DNA of 64,000 bases, taken from NCBI RefSeq assembly GCF_015100155.1, contig NZ_JACKZA010000010.1, positions 49,653 to 113,652 of the forward strand. Direction: 5' to 3'. This document shows, piece by piece, positions 1 through 7,871 of the stretch (positions are counted from its first letter, which is position 1; the number at the start of each line of letters is the position of its first letter). A program made the translations under genes and the position numbers. This stretch comes from Acidithiobacillus sp. HP-2. Lineage in GTDB: Bacteria; Pseudomonadota; Gammaproteobacteria; Acidithiobacillales; Acidithiobacillaceae. The notes beneath the pieces are model-generated. The model worked only from the letters and a program-made list of their open reading frames with translations. It was not told the DNA's origin and made no database searches.

Positions 1-333
1 CTGCGGCAGCGGTGACTGGGGATCACCGCGTGCCGCAGGATCTACCAAACCCTCCAAGGCCACCAGCAAGTCCGGATCGCGATCCACCAGCCTTTTTCTC
101 CCGCCACCCGATCGACGAACTCTGCCTTGCGGGAGCCTGTTCTCCGGATCCTTGAGCTCTTTGAGACCCGCCATGATGGACCCCCGCGCGACTCCGGTAG
201 CCTCACTCACCCGCTTGACACCGCCATGACCCAGCACCTTCGCTTCTACTGCCGCATATAGCCGTCTCTGCCGCTCATCCAGTATCCCTTCGAGCGCTTG
301 GTGTCGAGCGGCTATCAGTGCGTCTGCTTCCAT
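1..333 (-). pseudogene. ISAzo13-family transposase, N-terminal part (runs off window edge)
   Basis: Read on the minus strand from the ATG at 331-333, an open frame of 111 codons runs to the window edge without a stop. The protein has the features I associate with the N-terminus of ISAzo13-type DDE transposases: a leading segment containing ILDERQRRLYAA, a helix-turn-helix-like stretch GHGGVKRVSEATGVARGSI, then RRSGGGRKRL and RDPDLL. These enzymes cut and join DNA for transposition. Whether the rest is intact cannot be seen, because the DDE catalytic domain would lie outside the window. The 169 bp between it and the next gene hold no recognisable gene and may contain the element end. Confidence 0.75.
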
Positions 334-502
334 GCCGCAAGACTATACCCGCTATATAGTGAGTACAAGTTATTTATTTATGAATACTTAGTATTGGAAA
401 AGGACGTCAGCAACACGATGGATATCATTGGGATCATGCAAAGGGTTCAAGCGGCAATGCGCATTTCGGAGAGACTTAAAATACAAACCGCGTTAGGATA
501 TA

Positions 503-964
503 GTGAAGCGGAGTGAATTATCATTCTGTTTGTTAAGACTATCGGAGAAAACTGTGAAACCGTCTGCGAAAGCGAGTACCAAGGGCCCTGATGTTGAAGT
601 TTCAGCTCGGGGCATAAGGCGTGTTAATGCGTTATACGCAAAAACCGAGCTTCGGGCTGAGGTCTATGCTGATAAAGCTCGCATGATACGAAAGAGAATT
701 CATAAAACACCGCTTACGGTTTCGAATCCCAATAAACAGGGTATACTCAGAGATATTGAGTGTCTTCCTGATGTTCAGCCATTGCATTTCAGTGTTCAAA
801 GCGCAGTTTTGTCTCTACTAAATAACGCTCAGGAAGTAGCACCCAAATATACATTGCGTGATTGTGCGGCTGTTTTGGATTCTTTAGACGCGGAGCCAAG
901 TTCCCTGTCCGAGTTGGAATCCATGGTGGCTCGTTATCGAGAAGTTGTTCTGAGTGACGCTTAG
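503..964 (+). CDS. Unrecognised protein, candidate antitoxin partner of the GNAT gene
   Basis: A 153-aa protein starting at GTG 503, with AGGA four bases upstream. I do not recognise the family. It is basic in its first half (many Lys/Arg around residues 18-75) and acidic and helical at the C-terminus. Its stop codon TAG (962-964) shares its last base with the GTG start of the GNAT acetyltransferase downstream, so the two are probably translationally coupled. That arrangement is typical of antitoxin-toxin pairs of the TacT type. However, the usual partner there is a short DUF1778 ribbon-helix-helix protein of about 90 aa, which this does not resemble. A role as antitoxin is therefore inferred only from position. 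Confidence 0.5.
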   Translation: MKRSELSFCLLRLSEKTVKPSAKASTKGPDVEVSARGIRRVNALYAKTELRAEVYADKARMIRKRIHKTPLTVSNPNKQGILRDIECLPDVQPLHFSVQSAVLSLLNNAQEVAPKYTLRDCAAVLDSLDAEPSSLSELESMVARYREVVLSDA

Positions 965-1494
965 TGCATTTTGCCTTTGCCCCATTGTGTAGAAAGCAAC
1001 CTCGTGACAACTTCCAGTGTGGTGAAGCAGAGCTTGAACGTTGGATTAAAGAGAAAGCTCTTCAACAGCAGAAAAAAGGACTTTCAAGAACGTTTGCTTT
1101 GCTTGATGATGAACATCCAGAAGTTATGGTCGGCTTCTATAGCCTTTCTGCCGATTCACTATCACCAAGCGTATTCCCTGACCAGTTTTCGCATCAATAC
1201 CCTAGTCAATATCCCATCCCAGCGATTCGTTTAGTACGTTTAGCAAGACATAATGAATATAAAGGCAAGAGAATTGGTGGACTATTGCTTATTGACGCCC
1301 TAAAATGTTCGGTGGATTCTTCGAAAAAAATAGGTGTGGCAGTAATTGTGGTAGATGCTAAAACTGTCACTGCAAAAAATTTCTATCAAAGATATGGGTT
1401 CAGGATATTCCCCGACAATTCTATGATGCTTTGGATGCGTATAAAAGATGCTGAATTAACATTAGCACCGATCACAGAAACACCAGCACTCTGA
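964..1494 (+). CDS. GNAT-family N-acetyltransferase (TacT-like toxin candidate)
   Basis: A 176-aa GNAT acetyltransferase. The acetyl-CoA-binding segment is visible as KGKRIGGLLLIDAL (about residues 99-112), followed by the beta-strand and helix ending in AKNFYQRYGF that closes the fold. The N-terminal segment FQCGEAELERWI matches the opening of TacT/AtaT-type toxins, which acetylate aminoacyl-tRNA and block translation. The start is GTG 964, overlapping the previous stop by one base. The substrate is inferred from family resemblance and gene order; other small GNAT enzymes look similar. The pair sits among insertion sequences, which fits a mobile addiction module. Confidence 0.7.
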   Translation: MHFAFAPLCRKQPRDNFQCGEAELERWIKEKALQQQKKGLSRTFALLDDEHPEVMVGFYSLSADSLSPSVFPDQFSHQYPSQYPIPAIRLVRLARHNEYKGKRIGGLLLIDALKCSVDSSKKIGVAVIVVDAKTVTAKNFYQRYGFRIFPDNSMMLWMRIKDAELTLAPITETPAL

Positions 1495-1844
1495 TTGGGT
1501 TAAAATGATGACGGACCACTACCGTTTGGGCTGTATGGGACTCGCTGCCGGGGTCCATTAAACCTTGATCCAAGACTGGGCCTTCTGCTCCGGTTGCTTT
1601 TACCCATTACCTCCGTAAACGACAGGTTTTACTGGTCAGGCAGCCAGTTCCTCCCTGAAATGGGGGGCGCTTACTCGTGAGTTAGAGCAACTGTTTGATG
1701 TCTGTCATTCCAGTATCTATTGGGCGAAATCAGATGAAGCCCGCTGCTGCGCATTGGCGATACGGGCGCGACTTGCGCACTCTCGGTCAGGACAGGAGCT
1801 GATGACCCCCGTTACAGTAGGCTTCGTATTGAGGAGACAGACTA
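1495..1844. other. 350-bp stretch without a convincing gene
   Basis: No open frame with recognisable content was found on either strand between the GNAT gene and the AraC-type fragment. The segment is short, has several stops in all frames, and probably represents old insertion or deletion debris. The last bases carry GAGGAG upstream of the GTG at 1845, which is the ribosome-binding site of the following fragment. Confidence 0.5.
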
Positions 1845-2077
1845 GTGACAGAACGCAGAGCCAAGGTCTATGCAGCTCGTTTTGAACGGCTGCTCGATTA
1901 CATTGACCGGAACCTCGACCAGACGCTATCGGTAGATGTGTTGAGCCGTTACGCTAATTTCTCTCGCTTTCACTTCCAACGGCAATTCTCCCATTTTGTT
2001 GGGTTGAGCGTATACCGCATATGTGCAGATGCTTCGCTTGCGCCGGGCCTCATACCAACTGGCGTTTGATCCCCATC
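1845..2077 (+). pseudogene. AraC-type regulator fragment, frameshifted and cut by IS256
   Basis: The frame starts at GTG 1845 behind a good ribosome-binding site (GAGGAG). It encodes the first helix-turn-helix of an AraC/XylS DNA-binding domain: LLDYIDRNLDQTLSVDVLSR, then FSRFHFQRQF. After the codons for VYR at about 2017-2019, one extra A shifts the frame. In the shifted frame the expected continuation QMLRLRRASYQLAF is readable up to the IS256 end at 2078. The gene is therefore broken twice, by a single-base insertion and by the insertion sequence or an associated deletion. The remainder of the regulator is not found on the other side of the element. Confidence 0.75.
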
Positions 2078-3492
2078 GAGCTATGCTCGAAAGTGGTGTA
2101 CGGGCGCGTTACAACTGGCTTGAATGAGGTGGCGTACTGTTGCTACAAAGGGTTTCCGACTCAAAGAGCAACATAAGGAGTACGCCGTGGAAAAGAATAC
2201 CGTAATAGCAGGTGGGATGGGAGAGTTGGGTCTGGGCATTGAAGGGATACTTCGACGCGCGGCACGCTCTCTGATTGAGCAGGCCATAGAGGCAGAGGTG
2301 GCGGTATTGCTGGAAGAATTTGCGACGGTGCGGATGGTTGATGGGCGTCAGGCGGTCGTGCGTAATGGGCATCTGCCGGAGCGCGAGATCATGACCGCTC
2401 TGGGTCCGGTACCCGTCAAAGTACCCAAGGTGCGGGACCGCTCAGGATCGGGGATCAAATTCAATTCGGTACTGGCGCCTCCGTATGTACGCAAATCACG
2501 AACGGTAGCCGCTACAGTACCTTGGCTCTATCTGCATGGGGTGTCTTCCGGCCACATGCAGGAAGCCCTTTCCATTTTGCTGGGTGATGAGGCCAAGGGA
2601 CTTTCACCTGCGGTGTTGGGACGTCTCAAGGCGGAGTGGGCGCAAGAGTATGCCGATTGGCAACACCGCTCCCTACAGGGAAAGCGCTATGCTTACTGGT
2701 GGGTAGACGGTATTTATACGAACCTCCGTGCGGAGGAGGATCCGCGTATCTGCCTGCTGGTGATTATCGGCGTGACGGCAGAGGGCAAGAAAGAGCTGGT
2801 CAGTGTCAGTGACGGCCTGCGCGAATCCAAAGCTTCCTGGCTGGAGATCCTGCGTGACCTGCAGGCGCGCGGTCTGGAGACGGCCCCTTTGCTCGCCATT
2901 GGGGATGGTGCCATGGGGTTTTGGGCCGCACTGGATGAAGCCTATCCCGAAACTGGTCAGCAACGCTGCTGGGTGCATAAGACCGCCAACATTCTCAACG
3001 AACTTCCCAAAGCCCAACAGAGCAAAGCCAAGGCAGCGTTGCAGGAAATCTGGATGGCCGCCAATCGCCAGGCTGCGGAAAAAGCACTGGACGTGTTTGT
3101 GCGCAATTACCAGGCAAAGTATCCCAAGGCTGTGGCTAAACTGGAAAAAGATCGGGCTGAATTGCTCGCCTTCTATGATTTTCCGGCCGAACACTGGCGG
3201 CATATCCGGACCACCAATGCCATTGAGTCCACCTTCGCTACGGTACGCCACCGGACTACCCGGACGAAGAACTGTGTATCACGCAGCAGCTTTCTGGGAT
3301 TGGGTTTCAAGATGCTGCAGCAGGCTGAAAAACGCTGGATTGGAATTTATGCTCCAGAGAAAGTCCTGCAGCTTTTTGCAGGGGTGAAATTTATCGATGG
3401 CATACCGGCTAACCTCACCCTGCTGGATGATCAACAGACCGCCGCCTGATCTATGTCAGAAAATGCTCATACACCAGATTTGACTATAGCTC
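2078..3492 (+). mobile_element. IS256-family insertion sequence, copy 1
   Basis: This 1415-bp element is bounded by imperfect terminal inverted repeats of about 23 bp. The left end begins GAGCTATGCTCGAAAG and the reverse complement of the right end begins GAGCTATAGTCAAATC; both continue into TGGTGTA. The ends were set by comparison with the second copy at 6457-7871, where identity begins and stops at the same bases. The eight bases on each side (TCCCCATC and GGCAATGC) do not match. No target duplication survives, although this family usually makes one of 8-9 bp. The left neighbour is the AraC fragment and the right neighbour is a truncated transposase. Confidence 0.9.
2187..3449 (+). CDS. IS256-family (mutator-type) transposase, copy 1
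   Basis: A 420-aa transposase if started at GTG 2187, which has AAGGAG six bases upstream; an in-frame ATG at 2124 would give 441 aa but lacks a site. The RNase-H-like catalytic core is visible: YWWVDGIYTNLR carries the first Asp, LLAIGDGAMGFW the second, and NAIESTFATVRHRT the Glu. The family signature CWVHKTANIL lies between them. It acts on the terminal repeats of its own element. It differs from copy 2 at very few positions (Asp for His in YADWQ, Leu for Pro near the C-terminus), so both look functional. Confidence 0.92.
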   Translation: MEKNTVIAGGMGELGLGIEGILRRAARSLIEQAIEAEVAVLLEEFATVRMVDGRQAVVRNGHLPEREIMTALGPVPVKVPKVRDRSGSGIKFNSVLAPPYVRKSRTVAATVPWLYLHGVSSGHMQEALSILLGDEAKGLSPAVLGRLKAEWAQEYADWQHRSLQGKRYAYWWVDGIYTNLRAEEDPRICLLVIIGVTAEGKKELVSVSDGLRESKASWLEILRDLQARGLETAPLLAIGDGAMGFWAALDEAYPETGQQRCWVHKTANILNELPKAQQSKAKAALQEIWMAANRQAAEKALDVFVRNYQAKYPKAVAKLEKDRAELLAFYDFPAEHWRHIRTTNAIESTFATVRHRTTRTKNCVSRSSFLGLGFKMLQQAEKRWIGIYAPEKVLQLFAGVKFIDGIPANLTLLDDQQTAA

Positions 3493-4569
3493 GGCAATGC
3501 AACGAATTTGCATCCAGCGTTCGAGAACCGCGCGCCTTTGCTGCCAGAGGTTATTGATGCCCCACCAGCGTTTCAGATTATGGAAGAGGGGTTCGATCTG
3601 CCAACGATTGCCATAGAGGGTGACGATTTCAGGGGCGGTCAGATCGGTTTCGGAAGCGAGATAAAGGCGTGTGGGCGACCATCGATGGTGTTTTGTATCG
3701 TAGATAGCGCTCCAGACTGCCCGGACGGGATGGCCGTTGAGGAAGCGTGCCTGGGCGACGATGGATTGAAGACGGACTTTCTGCCATTTCCCATAGACAA
3801 ACAGGGTGAGGATCTCCGTGGGGAGTGAGGTCAGGGCTTCCGGGGTCAGTTTGTCCCCATATTTCCGGGGCCGACCCCGTTGCGCTTTGGCGGGTTTGGG
3901 CGGGGGCTGCCGATACAGTGCGGTATCCTGGCGCACCTGGCCGATGAACTGGCCGCGCTGACGCAGCAGGGGCAAGAGCAGGCGGCGGCGCATGAACCAG
4001 GCATCGGTGAGCAAACGGACGGGTACGGGGATGTGGGGTATAAAGGCCCGCAGTAATGCCCCGGCGATTTTCAGCTTGTGGGTATTACCGGTGCGGGGCA
4101 CGAGGCGCAAGCGAATGGGAAAGGAAAGGGCTTTGCCGGAGCGGCTCCGCAGGGTCAACGCCAGCCCTACCCAGTTCTGGGCGAGGACATAACGGGGGCG
4201 GTTGTGCTTATGGCTGTGATCGAAGTGGATGGTCGCGCCTGGGGCCTTGGTAGAGTGTCGCAGGACCAGCGTATCGTCGATGATCAACTCGACGATCGGC
4301 AGTGGCGGCAAAACGGACAGGAGCCATCGGACTTGGGCAATGGCCAGAACCTGGGTCCGCAAGGATTCACGCTCCAGGAGTTTGTAATAAGTGGTCCAAT
4401 GGCAGCGCAGCGAAATATGGCTGAGGGCACGGGTGACCCAGCCATCAGGGGAGATCAGGCACCCGCAAAGCAGTTCGAGGAAGCTGCGCCGCGAGCGGGG
4501 CGGCACGGCCGCGAGAAAGTAGGAAATCCATTCTGAAAGGCGGAGGGTAACGAGACGCTGAAAGGACAT
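3484..4569 (-). pseudogene. IS4/IS701-like DDE transposase, C-terminus replaced by the IS256 end
   Basis: From the likely ATG at 4567-4569 the frame encodes about 360 aa of a DDE transposase. It has IDDTLVLRHSTKAPGA with the first Asp, LLTDAWFMRR with the second, and YGNRWQIEPLFHNLKR, which carries the Y-R-E pattern of the IS4/IS701 superfamily. At 3493 the reading frame enters the IS256 terminal repeat, and the last two residues and the stop (GAG CTA TAG) come from the inverted repeat of the neighbouring element. The extreme C-terminus is therefore lost. An alternative start at 4638 adds 23 residues that do not look like transposase. Activity is uncertain because the catalytic Glu is still present. 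Confidence 0.78.
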
Positions 4570-4680
4570 GGCAGTGATTCCGAGAAGCCTAAAACGCTTC
4601 TCATTGGCCGACCCTTTTTTCCAAAGGGTCGGCCGCACGGCACTATCACGGTGTCAAGCACTTTCGTAGCAAAAATAGAA

Positions 4681-4703
4681 AATAAAAACCCGGCGGAGCC
4701 GGG
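4681..4703 (-). terminator. Rho-independent terminator upstream of the IS4-like transposase
   Basis: On the minus strand a perfect 6-bp GC stem (CCCGGC/GCCGGG, loop TCC) at 4689-4703 is followed by a T-rich run (TTTTTATT) at 4681-4688. It lies just upstream of the minus-strand transposase. Such outward-facing transcription shields are common at the ends of insertion sequences and limit read-through into the transposase gene. Confidence 0.75.
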
Positions 4704-4795
4704 CTGAATGTCTAAACTAGAGTTTTGAAAAAACACCCTTTTTCTGTCAGGCACTAAGTAGTACTACCCACGCACCGGCGACGGCAAGTACGTGA

Positions 4796-5152
4796 TATCC
4801 TGTACAGCGTCTGGATGACCTTCTGGGTATGCAGAATATGGAAAACAATCGCCTCGAAATGGCAGAGCCTGCCGCTCGCGCGTCCATTGAAGCCCTTTTG
4901 GTTACCATCCATCAGCAAATTGACGTCGTCCGCCGACAAATCCAGGATCATATGGATGATCACCCGGACCTGAAATCCCAAAAGGCGCTCCTGCTGAGTA
5001 TTCCCGGCATCGGCGAGGCTACCGCAGCTATGCTGCCGGCTTTCCTCAGTCCACTCACGCGCTTTCATTCCGCCAAACAGGTCGTCGCCTATGCGGGACT
5101 CAACCCGCGTATTCGTGAGTCGGGCCAGTGGGCCAGTAAAGGGCGCCGCTAT
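4796..5152 (+). pseudogene. IS110-family transposase, C-terminal fragment
   Basis: About 119 codons match the C-terminal Transposase_20 half of IS110-type enzymes. A helical segment is followed by LLLSIPGIGEATAAML, FHSAKQVVAYAGLNPR, and SGQWASKGRR. The helix-hairpin-helix-like SIPGIG and the YAGLNP signature are diagnostic. The frame has a stop just upstream (about 4793), so the catalytic DEDD N-terminal domain is missing. The resemblance ends at about 5150, where sequence belonging to the adjacent LysR gene begins. It is a dead remnant marking an old deletion junction. Confidence 0.8.
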
Positions 5153-6072
5153 AACGACCCTGTATTCACTAACTGGAATTCGCAATATTCTGTGAAATTC
5201 TTCACCACTGCGCGGAGCTTAGTTCGCTGCAAATAAGCCACGCCGAGCGTCAAGGCACGGAGTTTTTCGGAAATTTGGGCAGTCGCGAACTCTTGGTTAT
5301 CCACTGTATGGGTTGTATGCACCGGGTAATTCAGAATACTAAAGCCGAGACCATTCGCAACCATGCATCGCACCATTTCCGGCTGAGAAGATTTGAATGC
5401 GAGTGAAGGGCGTAGCTCATGGCCTTCGAACAACGAGGCAAAATACTCACGACTATACGGCAAATCGAGCATCACGTAGGGTATGCGGGCTAGCTCGGCC
5501 AAAGAGATGCTTTTCCGTGACCCAAGTTGGTAGTCGCGCGGAAGTATTGCGTAAGGGGGCAAAGTCAACAATGGGCGGAATTCGATATCGTTGGTCAGGT
5601 CGAGATCGTATGTAAGTGCTACGTCGAGCAGCCCGTTCTTTAGCCCCTCCAACAACTCCTTCTGATGTTCTTCATACGTGTTGAAAGTGACGCCAGGATG
5701 TCTGGCGACAAAACCCCTGATTAGCGATGGAAGAAGCAAGGGGGCAATAGATGTCATGCACCCAAGTGAGATGGTACCTGTGGTTCCTAGATCAAAATCT
5801 TTTGCTGCCAAATGTAACTCCTCGGCTTGTTTGATCAGGACACGTGCTTTGACTAGTATGAACTGTCCAGCCTTCGTTAACGACAGACCTTGCGCGTGGT
5901 GGCGTATAAAAAGCTGTACACCAAGTGCCTCTTCAAGATCGGCTAGTGCCGATGAGATCGCCGGCTGCGAAATATTTTGTCGCTTCGCTGCAAGGGAGAC
6001 CGATAGTACGTCGGCTGCGGTCACGAAGTAACGCAACTGACGCAATGAGAAGCGAAGTGGTAGAGGATCCAT
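5149..6072 (-). CDS. LysR-family transcriptional regulator
   Basis: A LysR-type regulator of about 307 aa, starting at ATG 6072 (an in-frame start at 6084 adds four residues). The winged helix-turn-helix is clear in LRQLRYFVTAADVLSVSLAA, NISQPAISSALADLEEALG and LFIRHHAQGLSLTKAG. A periplasmic-binding-like effector domain follows (ISLGCMTSIAPLLLP, YVMLDLPYSREYF, MVRCMVANGLGFSIL). The last residues (about 5149-5165) may be altered, because an IS110 fragment abuts there. No target gene remains next to it, since both flanks are insertion-sequence debris, so its regulon cannot be guessed. The aromatic-acid or sulfur regulators of this family are possible matches. Confidence 0.85.
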   Translation of the reverse strand: MDPLPLRFSLRQLRYFVTAADVLSVSLAAKRQNISQPAISSALADLEEALGVQLFIRHHAQGLSLTKAGQFILVKARVLIKQAEELHLAAKDFDLGTTGTISLGCMTSIAPLLLPSLIRGFVARHPGVTFNTYEEHQKELLEGLKNGLLDVALTYDLDLTNDIEFRPLLTLPPYAILPRDYQLGSRKSISLAELARIPYVMLDLPYSREYFASLFEGHELRPSLAFKSSQPEMVRCMVANGLGFSILNYPVHTTHTVDNQEFATAQISEKLRALTLGVAYLQRTKLRAVVKNFTEYCEFQLVNTGSL

Positions 6073-6190
6073 CTGCAACCTCAAAGATCAGTGTTGGTTA
6101 TGCAGGAGTCTAATTGAAAAGCTAAAGTTTGACATGTATGAGCCGCTCCAGCTTTGCAAGATGTCATAAATCCACCCGTGCTTATCCGGG

Positions 6191-6456
6191 AGAGTGAACC
6201 ATTCCGGGGGCTGAAGCCACTTATGCTGCATCCTTTGGCCTCGCCTGCTCATCCGTGCTCATCCCAGGGAACCAGCAGATGAAAGTTTTTCGTAGGTCAT
6301 CGTTCAGGACCTGCACTCTTGTTTGCAGCAACAAATGCGCACCGCGTTGGGTCCAGCGCATCTGCTGCTTTTTCACGATGCGTTTACTGACCACGTAGTT
6401 CACCGTGAATTCGACAAAGGACGTGGAAATTACCTCATCATGCCGGTAGCGGTCGC
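6191..6456 (-). pseudogene. ISKra4-like transposase remnant A, cut by IS256
   Basis: The minus-strand frame encodes the C-terminal end of an ISKra4-type transposase (YRHDEVISTSFVE, NYVVSKR, VKKQQMRWTQRGAHLLLQ, QVLNDDLRKTF), with a stop at 6221. The homology runs back to exactly 6456, where the IS256 copy 2 begins. Nearly the same sequence recurs at 10621-11023, including the non-coding tail beginning GTGAACCATTCC, which is probably the end of the original element. A few substitutions separate the two, for example FVEF against FVES. Confidence 0.82.
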
Positions 6457-7871
6457 GAGCTATGCTCGAAAGTGGTGTACGGGCGCGTTACAACTGGCTT
6501 GAATGAGGTGGCGTACTGTTGCTACAAAGGGTTTCCGACTCAAAGAGCAACATAAGGAGTACGCCGTGGAAAAGAATACCGTAATAGCAGGTGGGATGGG
6601 AGAGTTGGGTCTGGGCATTGAAGGGATACTTCGACGCGCGGCACGCTCTCTGATTGAGCAGGCCATAGAGGCAGAGGTGGCGGTATTGCTGGAAGAATTT
6701 GCGACGGTGCGGATGGTTGATGGGCGTCAGGCGGTCGTGCGTAATGGGCATCTGCCGGAGCGCGAGATCATGACCGCTCTGGGTCCGGTACCCGTCAAAG
6801 TACCCAAGGTGCGGGACCGCTCAGGATCGGGGATCAAATTCAATTCGGTACTGGCGCCTCCGTATGTACGCAAATCACGAACGGTAGCCGCTACAGTACC
6901 TTGGCTCTATCTGCATGGGGTGTCTTCCGGCCACATGCAGGAAGCCCTTTCCATTTTGCTGGGTGATGAGGCCAAGGGACTTTCACCTGCGGTGTTGGGA
7001 CGTCTCAAGGCGGAGTGGGCGCAAGAGTATGCCCATTGGCAACACCGCTCCCTACAGGGAAAGCGCTATGCTTACTGGTGGGTAGACGGTATTTATACGA
7101 ACCTCCGTGCGGAGGAGGATCCGCGTATCTGCCTGCTGGTGATTATCGGCGTGACGGCAGAGGGCAAGAAAGAGCTGGTCAGTGTCAGTGACGGCCTGCG
7201 CGAATCCAAAGCTTCCTGGCTGGAGATCCTGCGTGACCTGCAGGCGCGCGGTCTGGAGACGGCCCCTTTGCTCGCCATTGGGGATGGTGCCATGGGGTTT
7301 TGGGCCGCACTGGATGAAGCCTATCCCGAAACTGGTCAGCAACGCTGCTGGGTGCATAAGACCGCCAACATTCTCAACGAACTTCCCAAAGCCCAACAGA
7401 GCAAAGCCAAGGCAGCGTTGCAGGAAATCTGGATGGCCGCCAATCGCCAGGCTGCGGAAAAAGCACTGGACGTGTTTGTGCGCAATTACCAGGCAAAGTA
7501 TCCCAAGGCTGTGGCTAAACTGGAAAAAGATCGGGCTGAATTGCTCGCTTTCTATGATTTTCCGGCCGAACACTGGCGGCATATCCGGACCACCAATGCC
7601 ATTGAGTCCACCTTCGCTACGGTACGCCACCGGACTACCCGGACGAAGAACTGTGTATCACGCAGCAGCTTTCTGGGATTGGGTTTCAAGATGCTGCAGC
7701 AGGCTGAAAAACGCTGGATTGGGATTTATGCTCCAGAGAAAGTCCTGCAGCTTTTTGCAGGGGTGAAATTTATCGATGGCATACCGGCTAACCTCACCCT
7801 GCCGGATGATCAACAGACCGCCGCCTGATCTATGTCAGAAAATACTCATACACCAGATTTGACTATAGCTC
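6457..7871 (+). mobile_element. IS256-family insertion sequence, copy 2
   Basis: 1415 bp, the same length and orientation as the copy at 2078-3492. By reading the two side by side I find only about five base differences. The terminal repeats are the same (GAGCTATGCTCG at the left; the right end reads ACTATAGCTC). The flanking octamers GCGGTCGC and ATTCAACG do not match each other or either flank of copy 1. Its left end abuts an ISKra4-like remnant and its right end falls inside the cusA reading frame. Confidence 0.92.
6566..7828 (+). CDS. IS256-family (mutator-type) transposase, copy 2
   Basis: A 420-aa transposase from GTG 6566 behind AAGGAG. It has the same catalytic core as copy 1: the Asp in YWWVDGIYTNL, the Asp in LLAIGDGAMGFW, CWVHKTANIL, and the Glu in NAIESTFATV. 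Differences from copy 1 at the protein level are His for Asp in YAHWQ and Pro for Leu in the LPDDQQ tail. The gene is complete and probably active. The element right end continues about 40 bp past the stop and then joins cusA, so any promoter activity leaving the element would read into the truncated cusA. Confidence 0.92.
   Translation: MEKNTVIAGGMGELGLGIEGILRRAARSLIEQAIEAEVAVLLEEFATVRMVDGRQAVVRNGHLPEREIMTALGPVPVKVPKVRDRSGSGIKFNSVLAPPYVRKSRTVAATVPWLYLHGVSSGHMQEALSILLGDEAKGLSPAVLGRLKAEWAQEYAHWQHRSLQGKRYAYWWVDGIYTNLRAEEDPRICLLVIIGVTAEGKKELVSVSDGLRESKASWLEILRDLQARGLETAPLLAIGDGAMGFWAALDEAYPETGQQRCWVHKTANILNELPKAQQSKAKAALQEIWMAANRQAAEKALDVFVRNYQAKYPKAVAKLEKDRAELLAFYDFPAEHWRHIRTTNAIESTFATVRHRTTRTKNCVSRSSFLGLGFKMLQQAEKRWIGIYAPEKVLQLFAGVKFIDGIPANLTLPDDQQTAA

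Noticed and set aside
298-516. Open frame of 72 codons before the GNAT module
   Set aside because: No recognisable content. Its beginning overlaps the start of the ISAzo13-type transposase on the other strand and its end overlaps the GTG start of the next gene.
2673-3251. 192-codon frame opposite the IS256 transposase (also at 7052-7630)
   Set aside because: It is a shadow of the transposase gene, conserved only because the two copies are nearly identical.
4754-5185. Minus-strand open frame of 143 codons
   Set aside because: It is antisense to the IS110 fragment, and the protein has no domain-like pattern.
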